Assembly (NCBI RefSeq): GCF_031877795.1
Contig: NC_133941.1
Coordinates: forward strand, 23,846,251 to 23,910,250
DNA: 64,000 bases
Reading direction: 5' to 3'
Source: Strix aluco
Taxonomy: Eukaryota; Chordata; Aves; Strigiformes; Strigidae
Position 1 is the first letter of the stretch. Every line of letters begins with the position of its first letter. Below are positions 1 to 12,279 of the stretch, one piece after another. Under the pieces are notes generated by a model that was given only the letters and a program-made list of their open reading frames with translations, did not search any database and was not told the origin of the DNA. Both the position numbers and the translations under genes were made by a program.

Positions 1-2329
1 TAAAATCATGGAAGGTCACAAGACTTTGACCCTACAGAAGGAGCATAACACTTTATGAGACTTCTGTCAAAGCACATGATAAAAAATAAATACACTGTAA
101 TAAAGAAGTGTCAGTCTGATGGCTCAAATGTGCCTTCCTAATGTATTCTGTCTCCTTTCTTTAAGATGTGGTATGCACACTGCCACGCAAAGGAAGCCCA
201 TCTGGAGGGGATATCAAATCAATCCATTTTCTTGATGTATCAGTTGATGTAATTAACTTTTGTTTCATCTCCCCAGTAAACCTTGTAAACAATAAAACGT
301 GTCAAATTAAAATAGAATTTATTGAAAAGTGTGATTTGCAGAAGTCCTTATGGTGATTCAGCTGCTGGATAGAGCCCCAGATGCTGAGTATCCATGAGAA
401 ATAAGAGATTCATCTGGCCAAGACTTGTTTTTTTCTGAGCCCTGACGAGAGATGAGTGAGCTATAAGCAAGGGAGAAGGTAGTGGCTGGCTACCTCAGCA
501 GCTGCCTACAGCTGGAGGAGGAGTGTGTTCACCACCATTTCCGACATACCTGGAGGGTGGTAGTGTCACCTTCTGTTAGCTCTTCAGGATTTCCAGGTTT
601 ACTCTTTATTTGGGTTCATCCTTGCTCCCCGTAAAGCTGTTTGTTTAAATGCTGCTGTGTAAACTCCAGGCATGGGAGTGAGAAATATCACTTGTTCTTG
701 AGAGCCCAAATAAAACAGCACAGCTTTACCGTATCATTAGAACATCTACAGTGGGGACCCTCAGCCAGCTCTTCCTGGTGCTCTTTGTTGCAAAGCGGTG
801 ACTGTCAGCAAGGTTCTGCCTATAGACTAAAATAGTTGCAGGTGTTTGCCTGCAAAACTTTGTCTGGGCAGTCTAGCATCAGGTAGTATTTACATATGAG
901 AACTGAGATGAGGGAACCACAAGACCTTTTTACTCGATAAATACTAATTTTCAGCTGCCTGCAATAAAAGTCTGTTTCTAAACCTAATTGTATAATCTCT
1001 GATGAGGACCTGCTTATCACAAAAGGCTGTAGCTGCTAAGGGAGAGAGATAGCCCAGCATTCCCAAAAGACAGTATGTGAGTTATGGGAGGATAGTATAT
1101 CTGAGTTACAGGTTGCACATGAGAATCTCCATTGACATAGGAGCCAAGGAAAACCAGCATTTAATCTTTGTTAATAAATCCCTTCTTCCCTCCCCTAATG
1201 ACTTGCACAGTGATTTCCTTATATTCTTCCCAGCGGCCTCTGTCACTGTTCGCTCACACGCTGCCTGCTACGTACACAGACACAGCAAAGGGGCTTTGAA
1301 CTCACAGCTCAGGTACAGTGGCAGTACCTGTACTTACCTGCACCAGTGTGGAGCTCAGTGTGGACTGTAAATCTGGGAGAGGAGCGGGGTAAACATTACA
1401 CCTCAGCCTGCTCTGAGCTCCATGCTGTCACAAGTGTATTGGTGTCTAATTGAGCTAGGTAATAAAAAAAGGTCAAGAAGCTGCAACTCCATTTTTGAGG
1501 GCAGTGCAGACTTGTAGTCAACACTGCTGGGCTACCTGTGGATTTTATGGACTGACATAACTCAGTGTCATACAACCATTAGCCCTTCCTCTGGCATCCC
1601 TGTAGTTCTGAGGAAGCAGAAGTGTTTCCCCACTGCCTTCCTCAGTTGCCGAGGTCTTCCTCTCACCTACAGCACAAAACCACCCAGATGATCCCTGTCT
1701 TGGAACTCCACCAGTATAGCTTATGCATGTGCAGAACTTAAAAGATATTTAAATTTGTAAAGCTTGAGCTCTCAGCTTGCTGAGGGTGAGTGTGCAAGTA
1801 TTTGGCTTTGGGTCTGTCTTCCCCTCCCAACAGCATTTGCTGGTAGTTTAGATTATGTTTAGTTATAACTCACAACCCCAAAATGTAAGAATTAAGTTTA
1901 ATAGTTCATAAATTATACAAGACATAGCACATACTGTTGTAATCTGTACTGCACATAATCTGTATGAAGTATTAACACCAATGTCTAAACAAAATACAAA
2001 GTCACTATAGGCAATCTTAAATCTCAGCTGTGCATTTTTTCTGAACTGTTTTTACTATAGACGTGATTTTTCACCCCTCTACCCTCATATGGTATTAATT
2101 CAATTGTTTTATATGTTATACATGCATAATAACTAGAAGGGATTTCCTTAAACAACAAACATTGGGGATAAAAAGGTTGGTGTTTATAAAAATGTCAAAC
2201 TGAAAGGCTCTTCCATAACTTGTTAGAGGATTGCTGTCATTTAAGACTCAAAGCCAGTCATTCAGTAAGTTCTCCAGAGAGAAAAGCTAATCCTGAGTTT
2301 TCAATCTGAGGTTTCTAATCTGACATCCA
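1..2329. other. Intergenic DNA, no gene seen
   Basis: Mixed-composition DNA with stops in all frames; no reading frame here exceeds about 100 codons and none carries a recognisable domain. I see no splice-flanked conserved frame, RNA gene or recognisable repeat. AT content rises toward the right (about 1740-2170), just before the CR1 element. Confidence 0.6.
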
Positions 2330-3116
2330 TGCAAACCTCGTGAAATTCAACAAGGCCAAGTGCAAGGTCCTGCACATGGGTCAGGGCAATCCCAAGCACA
2401 AATCCAGGCTGGGCAAGGAGTGGATTGAGAGCAGCCCTGTGGAGAAGGACTTGGGAGTAGTAATGGATGGAAAACTGACTATGAACCAGCAATGTGCGCT
2501 GGCAGCCCAGAAGGACAACCGTGTCCTGGGCTGCACCAAGAGCAGTGTGGCCAGCAGGGCGAGGGAGGGGATTCTCCCCCTCTGTTCTGCTCTCGTGAGA
2601 CCCCCCCTGCAGTGCTGGGTCCAGCTCTGGGGGCACCAACATCAGAAGGACACGGACCTGCTTGAGCGGGTCCAGAGGAGGCCACGAAGATGCTCAGGGG
2701 GCTGGAGCACCCCCCTGTGAGGACAGGCTGAGAGAGTTGGGGGTGTTCAGCTGGAGAAGGGATGGCTCTGGGGAGACCTTAGAGCGGCCTCCCAGGACTT
2801 AAAAGGGCTACAGGAAAGATAGGGAGGGACTCTTGATCAGGGGGTGTAGGGGTAGGATGAGGGGTAATGGCTTTAAACTGAGAGAGGGCAGATTTAGATC
2901 AGATCTAAGGAAGAAATTCTTCCCTGTGAGGGTGGTCAGGCCCTGGCACAGGTTGCTCAGAGAAGCTGTGGCTCCCCCCTCCCTGGAAGGGTTCAAGGCT
3001 GGGTTGGACGGGGCTTTGGGCAACCTGGGCTGGTGGAAGGTGTCCCTGCCCATGGCAGGGGGTTGGAACTAGGTCATCTTTAAGGTCCCTTCCAACCCAA
3101 ACCGTTCTATGATTCC
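2330..3116 (+). mobile_element. CR1 LINE retrotransposon, 5'-truncated copy
   Basis: This is the end of a chicken-repeat-1 type non-LTR retrotransposon in + orientation. The left part (2340-2720) is a decayed piece of the C-terminal end of ORF2, the reverse transcriptase protein: readable segments include KFNKAKCKVLHMGQGNPKHK, the WIESSPVEKDLGVVMD stretch, CALAAQKDNRVLGC and the DLLERVQRR segment. Frame is lost after that last segment. The right part (about 2720-3116) is the untranslated 3' end, with the usual run of a Leu-rich terminal segment, CCCTGCCCATGGCAGG, and a terminal CCAACCCAAACCGTTCTATG followed by ATTC. The copy is truncated at its 5' end, as most CR1 copies are, and carries frameshifts and stops, so it is inactive. 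CR1 is the dominant repeat family of birds. The left limit is approximate. Confidence 0.93.
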
Positions 3117-4879
3117 ACTTGGGAGTTACTAGTCTGATCCCTCAGCAGAGCATCAGCAGCAAGCATGCTGAAAAAAGTCCAGAGAAATTTGGACACAGTT
3201 TAAAAGATCCAAAAAGGACTGTAGGATGATTCAGTTCTACAGCACGCAGCTCTTGATCACTCTTGAGTTTGGTTTGTGCTTAGAACCTCAATATGAAGCA
3301 GCTCTGAGTATGATGCAGTTGACGTTAGTGCAGTGGTTGCTGCAAGGTGTTTAAAAGTGAACTTCTCTGTTGCAGCTGAGCTGTTGCTCTTCCACAGGCA
3401 GGGTGGCAAGTGAGAAATCATTAACAGACAGGGTTGTTGTATGTCTCTGCTGTTTAGGTGCAGCTCTAAGTATGTGCTCAGTCACAGGATGAGGTGGGAG
3501 AGTTTTCAGTCACTGGGCACAATCCCAGTGGTGACTGACCAGCTTCCTCCCTTGTAATCAAGTTAAGTATCAGCAATATATAAATATATTTAGGAGAAAG
3601 GAGATTCGTGTAGGAGCTTAAAAATAACAAAAGACTTTGAAAACTGCTATCTCAGGTAAGAATGTGATCTCCCTGGGGAGATCCAGCAGCCTGTTGTACA
3701 GAGATCTCAGAGCCTTCTAAGGTAGAAGATTTCGGTAGGTGGTAGGAGGACCAAAATTACTTGTCATGGTTGATGGGGGGCGGGAATTGGAAAGGGAGTG
3801 CTGTGCTAATGCTACCTGGAGCTTCACCGAGAAGTACTTGATGAGATGATGTGCAGATTTATGTGAAAAAGAGGGAGTAGAAGCTGGGTCTGGCATGGGT
3901 TTGAGGAGGTACTCCTGGGTACTTCCTGTTTTTTGCACAGCTGAAGCATCAGCTCTCAGCCCCAGAGCATGCCGAGGTCTGTGGGGCCAAGCAGAAGGTT
4001 CGTCACTGAGCAGGGGTGTGCAGGTACTTACACATTGTTTGCAAAGGCTGGTGATGATCTGCAAGAGCCAACGTCTGAACTGCTGGATGTGCAGATGTAT
4101 TGGTATTGCCAGCTACACACAAAACCTTCTTGAAAGCACTGATTCTTATTCTTTACTGTCATTGCTAAAATCTCAGCTTTTGCGTGCTCATGTTGCCATT
4201 CATTGAAATATGTTAAGTATAACTTTCCCTTTTTGAACCAAAATCTTGTGACATTAACGACTGAATAATAATAATTTTAAAAAAACCCATTTGCTGGAAC
4301 TTTATTTGGGGTGTGAAGGGAATAAGCATGATCTGCAGCTGATTTTTCTGAGTAAGCCAAGGGTGTAATTCTCTTATTAAGACTAGTGGAAAGATTTGCA
4401 TTAATAATGTTGTACTGCTGAATCTGTCTTCAATATTGAAGTGTTTGCACTTTTTTCCTGTTGATTTTGGTGCTCAGCACTGTCATGTAAGTACAAGTGT
4501 CAGGCAGTTGGGAGGCTTTAGGCTGATCTGGCTCTCAATGAGAAGCGTACCAAATCTGTCAAAACAGCTGTAAAAAGGGAAATAAAAAGGTCGGTCCCCA
4601 CCTACCGCTGCCCTGCTGTGTGGCTTTGGGGCCTGGCCATCGCCTGCGGCGTTTCTGCGCTTGCCTTACTGGCAACGCGGTGTGGCATTAAGTGGGTTCC
4701 CCCGTGAATCTCCCCCTGCTACACAGGCTGATATTTAGTAAATAAAGGCTAAGCTATTCCCTCTTTCTCTTTTCTGCTCTACTAGTATTCTTTCTAGTCT
4801 ACAGTTTTCTTTTCTGGACGTTTAAATTGCAAGCTGACTAATTGTTCTCAACTTGTATTTAACAAGAAAAAAATAAACC
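3117..4879. other. Intergenic DNA, no gene seen
   Basis: Unique-looking sequence between the CR1 copy and the 4.9 kb CpG islet. The frames of about 100-115 codons at 3717-4206 run on opposite strands over each other, have no recognisable motif and no supporting splice sites, and I treat them as chance. The DNA becomes AT- and pyrimidine-rich around 4730-4880. Confidence 0.55.
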
Positions 4880-5290
4880 GCTGCCCCAACATCTCCCCGC
4901 TCTGTCCAGCTCCCCGTTCCCGGGGCGTTGGGGCGAGGATGCGGCGGGCGCAGGGTCCCCCCGAGAGCACGTTGCACTCGAGGCCTCGGGAGGGTGGCGG
5001 GGCTGTCCCCACCGGGAGGGTGGCGGGGCCGGGGGGGGCCGCCGGTGCCCGGGGGGGCCGCCGGTGCCCGGGCGCGGCCGGTGCCCGGTGCCAGCAGGGG
5101 GCAGCCGCGGCCCGGGCTGCGCCGGAGGGTCCCCGCCGCCTCCCGCCGCCTCCCTCCGCGCCTTCCCTTTCCTCCGTGCTCGGGGGCTTTAAATTCGCCG
5201 TGTGGTGCCCTGAGCAGTGTCAGCGAAAGCAGGAGAGGCTCAGCCGTGCAGAGGTGGGGGGTGCTCTGAGGCAGGAGAGGGGCGAAGGAA
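4880..5290. promoter_or_regulatory. CpG-rich islet about 9 kb upstream of BARX1
   Basis: A sharp switch from AT-rich to very GC-rich, CpG-dense DNA starts at about 4880 and fades by 5290. The core (5020-5100) contains a short imperfect tandem repeat of a unit like GGGGGGGCCGCCGGTGCCC. Overlapping reading frames of 113 and 139 codons are low-complexity Arg/Gly/Pro/Ala products of the composition and not convincing proteins. In vertebrates such islets commonly mark promoters or Polycomb-bound regulatory DNA near developmental genes; whether this one starts a transcript (for example a non-coding RNA) cannot be told from sequence. Confidence 0.55.
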
Positions 5291-8200
5291 AACCAGGGGA
5301 AGAGCTATTGAGTAAAGCAAGAAGGGTACAGAGCCACACTAAATCAATCCATCTGTAGTTCAGACAGATAGCTATCAGTGGGTTCTTGGAATTTCGTATT
5401 AGAGTCCAAAAATTTGCAAGTGTCATAATATATGTATGGAAGGCAAAGTTGTTTAAACTTCTTAAGCACTCCTGGCCATATATGGGTTTGAAATTTAGTT
5501 CTGCACGTAGTAAATAGGAATTTGCCCTATCAGATGTAAGAATTGCAAGTGTAGGCAATGTAAAAATCAGTTCTTGTTTTGGCTGCGGTGGATAGCAAAT
5601 CTCCTGCTGGTGGCTTTAGTGTAAGCAAGGTTTTCCTGTACATGCAGAAAACAAAAAGCCTGCTGCGGCGTCAGAGGCCTTAAGTCCTCCTGAGCATCCC
5701 AGTCCACTCATGCAAGGAGAACAGAAGACCTAGAGCACGATCCAGGTTTTGCCAGAGAAAGGCCTGTAGGGTCAGGCTGAAAATCAGAAACCATTACACT
5801 TTCTTTAACATTATAAGAACATTGGTCTTTCTTAAGGCTAATTTTAGAAAGCCCTATAACTCTTGTTAATCATCTCTTAGAAAGGAGAGGAAATCTGCTC
5901 CTGCATGTCCTAGGTTCATTATAACTTTCAGGGTGGTAGTAAAGCCTGTGTATGGGCCCAGAGTCTACTCTGAGAGTAATTAATTTCTTCATACAGCTAG
6001 TTCCCTTTGTATGAATGATGAAGGAGTCAATTTCTCAAAATCTCACCTTCAAGGGGAACTTTCTGTGTACAGATTGACTTCTATTAACATTGCTTCTTTT
6101 AAAGTATTTCATTAAAATATGACCTTCCCAATTCCCTACTTCATTCTAAATTAGACTGATCCATGAACGGTAGTAGGAAAAACATGCTTATTACACCTGA
6201 AGTGGGATACAGGAGGAAGAAGTTGACAACTGCAGAAAAATTTTTGCTTTCCCTCTTCCATCCCATCCTAAGTGAATCTATGGGATGGATTATCTGTAGG
6301 TATAAGTATCGCAATGTAGCAAGTTTATTAGCATCCAAAGACAGTTGGCAGCATGACAGGGTCGCTGCAAGGTGCAGGATCTAAGCTGGAGTGGGCAGAG
6401 CTGAGGGGATGAGCACGTAATCCCCACCTGCCTGAGTTTCCCCCTGAAGTCAAGAGCGAGAAAATTAGTCTTGATCACTCACGGTCCTCTGTGACCTGCG
6501 TTGGTTTCAGAGTAGGATACGCTAAGCAAAGCACTGCCCTGAGGAATTAAAGAGAGGACGTGCAGTATCTTCATGCAGGTTGGCTTACAGCATCAGGGGG
6601 GGATTTTGGCCAGGACATTTGTAGTCCTGGAAGTTAGGGAGCTCCCTGCAATAGGAAATGGCATGAAAGCCATGCCATGAGCCCGTGTGCATACACCTGC
6701 GAACCAGCGGCACCGGCTTCCTGCTGTCTTTCATGAAAATCAGGTTCCCTTAAACCCAGATCCTGCTCCCATTGAACCAGGGACACAACTGCCGCCAATG
6801 TCAGCTGGTTCAGGACTAAACCTTGTTTTCAGTTTGGTTAAATTTAGCACATCAGCACAAGGCACCCGGGTTTCTTCATGGGGCAGGGCTCCCCACTCAG
6901 ATGAAGGCAAGGAGAGCAAGCCCTTACCCAGTCACCTGTGTCCCTCACGCTGAGCACAAGTACCTCTGTTAAATATTTTAACCTCATCTACTGATTTATC
7001 ACCACGGCTCCTACAATGGGTTTTTAAGAATCCGTTGAATCTCAGCCAAGCTATGGAGATTAAAACAGATAAAGACTCTTAGAAACGTAAGCAGCATACA
7101 GAAATCCTAATCTGCATGGCACAATTGTATTAAAAAAAAGATCATTCTAGCCTGTGGTGGTAAATCATACTCAGTTTCTGAGTGTCTGATGTCTGGGAGC
7201 CCATGTACCTTTAATTGCCTTCTGTTATGAAGGCTCCTTGCAGCAGGTAACCCTTGCCTGAGTTGCCTCAGCCCATAGCAGCTGATGTTTCCATGATGGC
7301 AGGTTTCAGCCACACCAGAGCGGTTGGGCTGTCAGGTGGAATATCTGCAGCAGTCTGCATGGCAAAGGGAAACTTCTAAAAATAGAAGCCATTTAGGAGA
7401 TTTCAGGCACCTCGTTGTTCATTTTTAGAACATTTTTCTGAAGTATTTTTGATTGGTGTGATTTTCTTTTTGGTGAGCCCAGGCTGCAGACCCTTCTCCT
7501 GTGCCAGGGCCATTAATGTCTATAGGAAGAAGATATTCCGTTCCTAATCCCTGTTGTAGGGGCACTTTAATGTTTTTGTACCCATATTTTAAAACAAGGT
7601 ACACATACAAATCAAAAACGTGTTTAAGAAATAAACTAACAGAAAGGAACCCTTCATCACTTAATTGTTTTATATTGTTTGGCATTTAATGAAAGCTATT
7701 TTATGCAATTGGCTCTCTAACTTAGGGGGTTTTAACTAGCTGTAGTGGTGCTTGTGAGAGACTGGGAAGTCAGCTTTAATATAATTTTAATATGTATAAA
7801 ACATCTTGTTATTTTTTAAATAAAATGTTTCAATTAGCCGTTATTGTGTTAAATGACTTAAACATCTCCCTGCTGATCTATAAACCCAAACCATCCAGAT
7901 CTGATGTAGTACTCGAGAGCTAGGAACCAAAACTGACTGGAGGCTAACTGTAAAACTGAAGAATGTGGGGATTTTACTCTGTTTCTTCACTTTACTTTTA
8001 AAAACTGAAGGCCCCAGCTCTGCACAGATGTAGTCATTAACATAATTTTATGAACTATAAACAGTCCTATTCCAGTCAGACAACTGTGTACACAGTGAAT
8101 AACCTAAGCACACACTGAAGTGTTTACAGCACAGGGGCTAATATGGTATCATTAAGGGCATCCTTAATTTTGCAACAGACGCAGGGGTTGCTTGAATTTC

Positions 8201-9299
8201 AGCTAATACAAGAGTGATAAGGACAATTCATTGTTTCCTGTCTGAAACTTGTTTACATCTAGAAATGGATAGTACAGCCGTAGTGCTGTTTCACATTGAG
8301 TGTAATTATTTGCTGAACTAATGCACCTGCATTTAACTTACCCTTTTATATATCTCCTAACTGTCATTTATCAAACACATTTGTTACCCGCAGTGTCACT
8401 TGCACAGCTCCACATGCATAACTCCAGTTGTAGCCCTGCTGTGCAAGATCAGTTTTGCTGTGAAACCCTGGACTGGGGGATTTATGCTGACCGCCAGCTG
8501 GAGTCCAAGGCCTGTGCACATCGTTGTGCTGCTTTTTGATAGCAGCTCTGGGTGGAGAAAGATGGTTATATATGCTGTCAACAAGGGAAAGTATAATTGC
8601 ACTAATCTGTTAGCTGGGACACTGTTTTTAGGGGCTGCAGCCACCATGCTTTTGGCAGTGCTGGTGAAGGAGCCTCTGAACCTACAGATCTCTTCCGTAA
8701 CTGGAAATCAGTTCACAGAGGAGAGGTGGTCACAAGAAATACTGTCCAGCCTGAAATGTGACCACGTTTGTGGCTAGTTACTCGTTTGTATTTCCAAGCA
8801 CCGCATCCCTTGTCTGTCAACTATGGAAAAATTAAAACTAATAAATAAATAAATATTTAAAATCCTATATGTAAAAAGAGAGAGAGGGGGTTTCACAGTG
8901 TGTATCTTATTCTCTGTTTGTGCTCTTTTGGTGTTCTGCAAAATAAAAGGAATGCCAGGGAAAAGGTGTTGCTGTCAAACGGACGGGTACGTGGTTGCAC
9001 ATGACAGAGGAGGAGTGTAACCCTCGGGTGTGTGTTGTCCCCAGTGCTGGGGGGGGCATTGCACATATGGGGAGCTCCTGGTTTTGCGGGCTATTCTATT
9101 GGATATAAATTAAAAGACAATAGCAGCTTTGGGGATGGTTTCCTTATGCTTGTAGATCTCTGGAAGAAATGGGGGACACCTAGTGTGTGAGAGCCGTTGG
9201 GGTGTGTGTAGCAGGGAGGAGGGTGATGGACCTCACAGGGCAGGGAATAAAGGGGCTGGGGCGCAGTTCCCTGCAGCACTCGCTCAAACCTAATTGCAT
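5291..9299. other. Intergenic DNA, no gene seen
   Basis: Ordinary AT-leaning DNA. A 125-codon frame at 8400-8777 (+) begins inside an area that is also open on the other strand and has no recognisable domain; I do not call it a gene. A short TAAA-rich simple stretch followed by a GA run lies at 8836-8888. Nothing else stands out apart from the possible old repeat relic listed at 6745-6830. Confidence 0.55.
6745..6830. repeat. Possible relic of an ancient amniote repeat
   Basis: The stretch contains CAGATCCTGCTCCCATTGAA followed later by GCCAATGTCAGCTGG and GGACT. Strings of the type 'GATCCTGCTCCCATTGA' and 'TTGACTTCAATGGG' are familiar from very old interspersed repeats shared by turtles, crocodilians and birds. 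The match is short and decayed, so this is a low-confidence call made from memory of the motif and not from an alignment. Confidence 0.25.
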
Positions 9300-9829
9300 C
9301 CTCTAAACGTGACTTTCAAAGATAATTAAATAGTCAAACTGATGAGGCCAGGTGTTTGCAGAAAATAATTTTTAGAGGGATACGTGTTTAAATGCTGATG
9401 AAGATTTACTCAGCCATTAAACATAATGTATTACTCAGGACTGAGCTATTCCCTCAGCCCTAATGCTCCTTCCCAATTAGCCTGTGATGTCACGTTTTCC
9501 ACTCTCTTCGTACCACTTTGTGGATTTCCTGAGCATTAAGTGCCATGAGAAGTGAGCGAGTCGGAGATGACTGTGACTGGTTCCCCCCCTCGGACACCCC
9601 GCAGCCGTGGGAAGGGCAGGGGCTGCGGGGATGATGTCCCCCCGTGGCAGGAGGGTCACCCCCACTTTCCTGCAGCGGGGGCCGGGGAGGTCGGCGGCGG
9701 GCAGAGCGGCGGGGAGAGGGGGCGTTTTATTAGATTTTTAAAAGAGGTGATGTTGGAAAAATAGAGAAGTGTTTGAGTTTAAAATGCATCGAGAGCTTTG
9801 ATACAAACCCCAACTCATTAATTCACCTA
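9300..9829. promoter_or_regulatory. Candidate conserved non-coding DNA upstream of BARX1
   Basis: An AT-rich run (about 9300-9550) with TAAT cores, CATTAAACATAATG, CCCAATTAGC and a CRE-like TGATGTCACG (about 9485-9494) borders the next GC-rich islet. The texture, dense in homeodomain-like and CRE-like words without repeats, resembles conserved regulatory DNA near homeobox genes. This is inference from appearance only; no comparison was possible. Confidence 0.25.
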
Positions 9830-10080
9830 ATTTAGGCGGGGTGTGCGCCTTGTGGGAGCAGCGCTGGGGACGGCAGCCCGGCAGCTCGGGGTGCGGGCCG
9901 CGCAGCGGGGACCCGCCGCTCCGGGGAGAGCCGGGGCCGGTCGGGCAGCGCCCGGCTCTGCCCGGTGCTTGCGAGGAGCCCACGCGGGTCCCGGGGCTCC
10001 GGCGGAGCGGCGCTGCTCGGCGGCGGCGGCGCCTGGGGTTCCCACCCCCCCAGCGGGGCTCGCACGCGTGGGCTTCGTTT
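9830..10080. promoter_or_regulatory. CpG-rich islet about 4 kb upstream of BARX1
   Basis: About 250 bp of dense CpG sequence (for example GCGGCGCTGCTCGGCGGCGG near 10010) with abrupt edges against AT-rich DNA. Several overlapping 70-144 codon frames on both strands are composition artefacts: they are open simultaneously in several frames and encode Arg/Pro/Ala/Gly mixtures. It may belong to the same regulatory domain as the BARX1 promoter island at 12.3 kb. Confidence 0.5.
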
Positions 10081-12279
10081 GCTGCCCTTTTTATGTCAAA
10101 ATGTTTTTTTTCCCGGTCGGGATGTTTCCTAAGGGATCCAGGAGGCGAAGAGTTTTAATTTCATTATTGTTCGCGTTACAGTTGGTCGAGTTCGGAGAAG
10201 GCTGCGGGAACTTAACTGAGGGGCCGGTAACGCGCAAAATTCAGCAAAACTCTTCTTCCCGTCAAAACGGTGATTAAGCAGCGAAGCGAACGTACTCCTA
10301 CCCCAGTGAAGAATTTTAAATCACTGGGTGAACTTGCTTTCTTCTCCGTGGCAAAATTTGTACTAGTTGAACTGTCATTCCTTTCTGAGTTGCCCAGCCA
10401 AAACAGATATCTATCGGGATCTCTGAAGTGTAAAAGTAATCAAAAGAAACCTTTAAAAATGCATTCCACTTTTATATGAAATGAAGATTAGAAGAGGCTC
10501 TGAATGGAGTAGATATACTGATAGTTTCTGAAATAGCTGCATACATTTGTATAAAATTGTTTTTAAATAGGTCACTCTAGATTAGTCTTTGTTTTTAACA
10601 GTTTTATAAAGTCCATCCCTAGTGCAAACAAAAACCACCTCTCATTAAATGAGGAGCATTTTTGCAGAAAAAGGTATCTAATATCTAGTATCTGGAAAAA
10701 AAAGTGCATAAAAGTTGAGGCCTGCAGCTTGTTCATCCTGTTCCTCCCTAAAGCTCCAAGTATTCTGCTGAACTTTCACTCTGAGATGATGCAGTTTATA
10801 AAAGAGCGGTTGTGTGAATCACTCAGGATTGTATCTACAGGACAAATTGATGCAAAATGAGACTGCGGGTTTAGGATTCTGTAAGAGCCCGGGAAATTAT
10901 GCACTTTCAGGCAATGTAAGAGTCACCATTTAAAAAATATTGACTGATGTACTTTTAGCTGTAGGATTTGCTTTGCAACGATTTCGAATTCCTGACTGTG
11001 ATTGCAGCCGGATGGTGGAGTTCATCCTTCCTTTCTTACAGTGCAGCATCAAAATCTTACAATAGGAGCGTTTTCCATAAACGCTATTTATTATTTTTTT
11101 TTTTTTTTAAATGAACTTGGGGGCTGTAGGCCTGCTCCCAGGATGGGTTTCTGATGTGTGATCCTCAGGCCGGCAGTGCCTGGCTGCGGCTGTCCACATA
11201 AGCAGCCCTGGCGCAGATGTTTCCCAAGGTATATACAACCTTAAATTATCAAAGGTAATTTCGTATGCTGGGAAACGATACCAGGTCTGTACTGCGCTGA
11301 ACCTACCCTGCTCGGAGATGGGGTTGAGGGTGTAAATATTTACAAGTATTAATGAGTTTTGTTTTATTTTAAAGAAAAAAAAAATCAAGGTGTGCGCGGG
11401 GAGTTCTAATTTATTTTACGCATAGTATTTGTTTATGAGTGTGCTAGTCTCGGAGGTGAGGTTGTTTAAACAATCCGATGTGGGTTTGTCTCCTCGCTTG
11501 AATATGGCCCAAATTCTTCTCTCTTTACTCATAATTATTCTCCTTGTTATTTATTACAATAGATCCAAAGGCCTCTTTTGCCTCGGCCGTTAGAAATCAG
11601 TACCTGGGCATGAAAATACCTTGTGATCTAAATAGATAAGATGGACAAAAGATGGGCGGACAAAAAGCCACGTAAGGAAACTGGGAGGGTTTGTGTTCTG
11701 ATTTTTGTAGCCCCGTTAACCTGGGTTAGGGCTCCCCGGAGCGCTGGGCAGGTGTGCATCGGGAGGCTGCTGCCCGAGAGATGCTCCGGCGGGCAGGGAC
11801 CGGCAGCTCTGCCCCGCGCCCGTGTCCGCCGAGACCGGGAGGGGACCGCCGGCACCCCAATACGACCGCCGCTTTGTCCCGTTTCACGAACTCGTTGGCA
11901 GTCCAAAGTCCAAGAGTGATGCCTGAATAAATGACAGCCCTCTAACAGAAGTCAGGACGGCAGGAGGACCGGGGAGGGCTAATAAGGTGTTTTTCAGCTC
12001 GTTAGTGTTTCACAGAGCAAGGGGCATACTTTTAAACTAAAGAAACGTGGAAAAAACAGGAAAATCCGTGCGGAACTGCTCCGTACAAGTGGCGGCAAAC
12101 ATATGGAACAGGTTATCCGGGAAGGCGGAGAAAGTACAGAGCATAAATTAATCCAAAAAACACCTCGTTTTTGTCGAATGCAACGGTTGAGTAGTACGGT
12201 GAAACGACAGGACAGTAGGATTTAGATAACGCTAACGAGCAAGCAGCTCGGCCTCGTGTTCTAGATAGTTCCTTAAACG
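10081..12279. other. BARX1 upstream region, no gene seen
   Basis: No coding feature is supported. The stretch holds several transcription-factor-like words: an ATCAAAG TCF/LEF-type word inside AATTATCAAAGGTAATTT at 11244-11261, a 12-bp forkhead-type palindrome at 11462-11473, and SOX-like ACAATAG near 11558. A T run lies at about 11094-11109. From about 11640 the CpG content rises in patches (11740-11890) before the promoter island. Regulatory function is inferred from position and motif texture only. Confidence 0.4.
11462..11473. promoter_or_regulatory. Perfect palindrome of forkhead-like half sites
   Basis: TTGTTTAAACAA is a perfect 12-bp inverted repeat made of two TGTTTA forkhead-type half sites. 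It lies about 2.4 kb upstream of the inferred BARX1 start, in a stretch rich in SOX-like (ACAATAG, CCTTGTTAT) and TAAT words at 11460-11570. Such a site can occur by chance in 64 kb; the clustering is what makes it worth listing. Confidence 0.3.

Noticed and set aside
8400..8777. 125-codon frame in normal-composition DNA
   Set aside because: No recognisable domain, the opposite strand is also open over part of it, and no promoter or splice context is visible. Chance is adequate in 64 kb.
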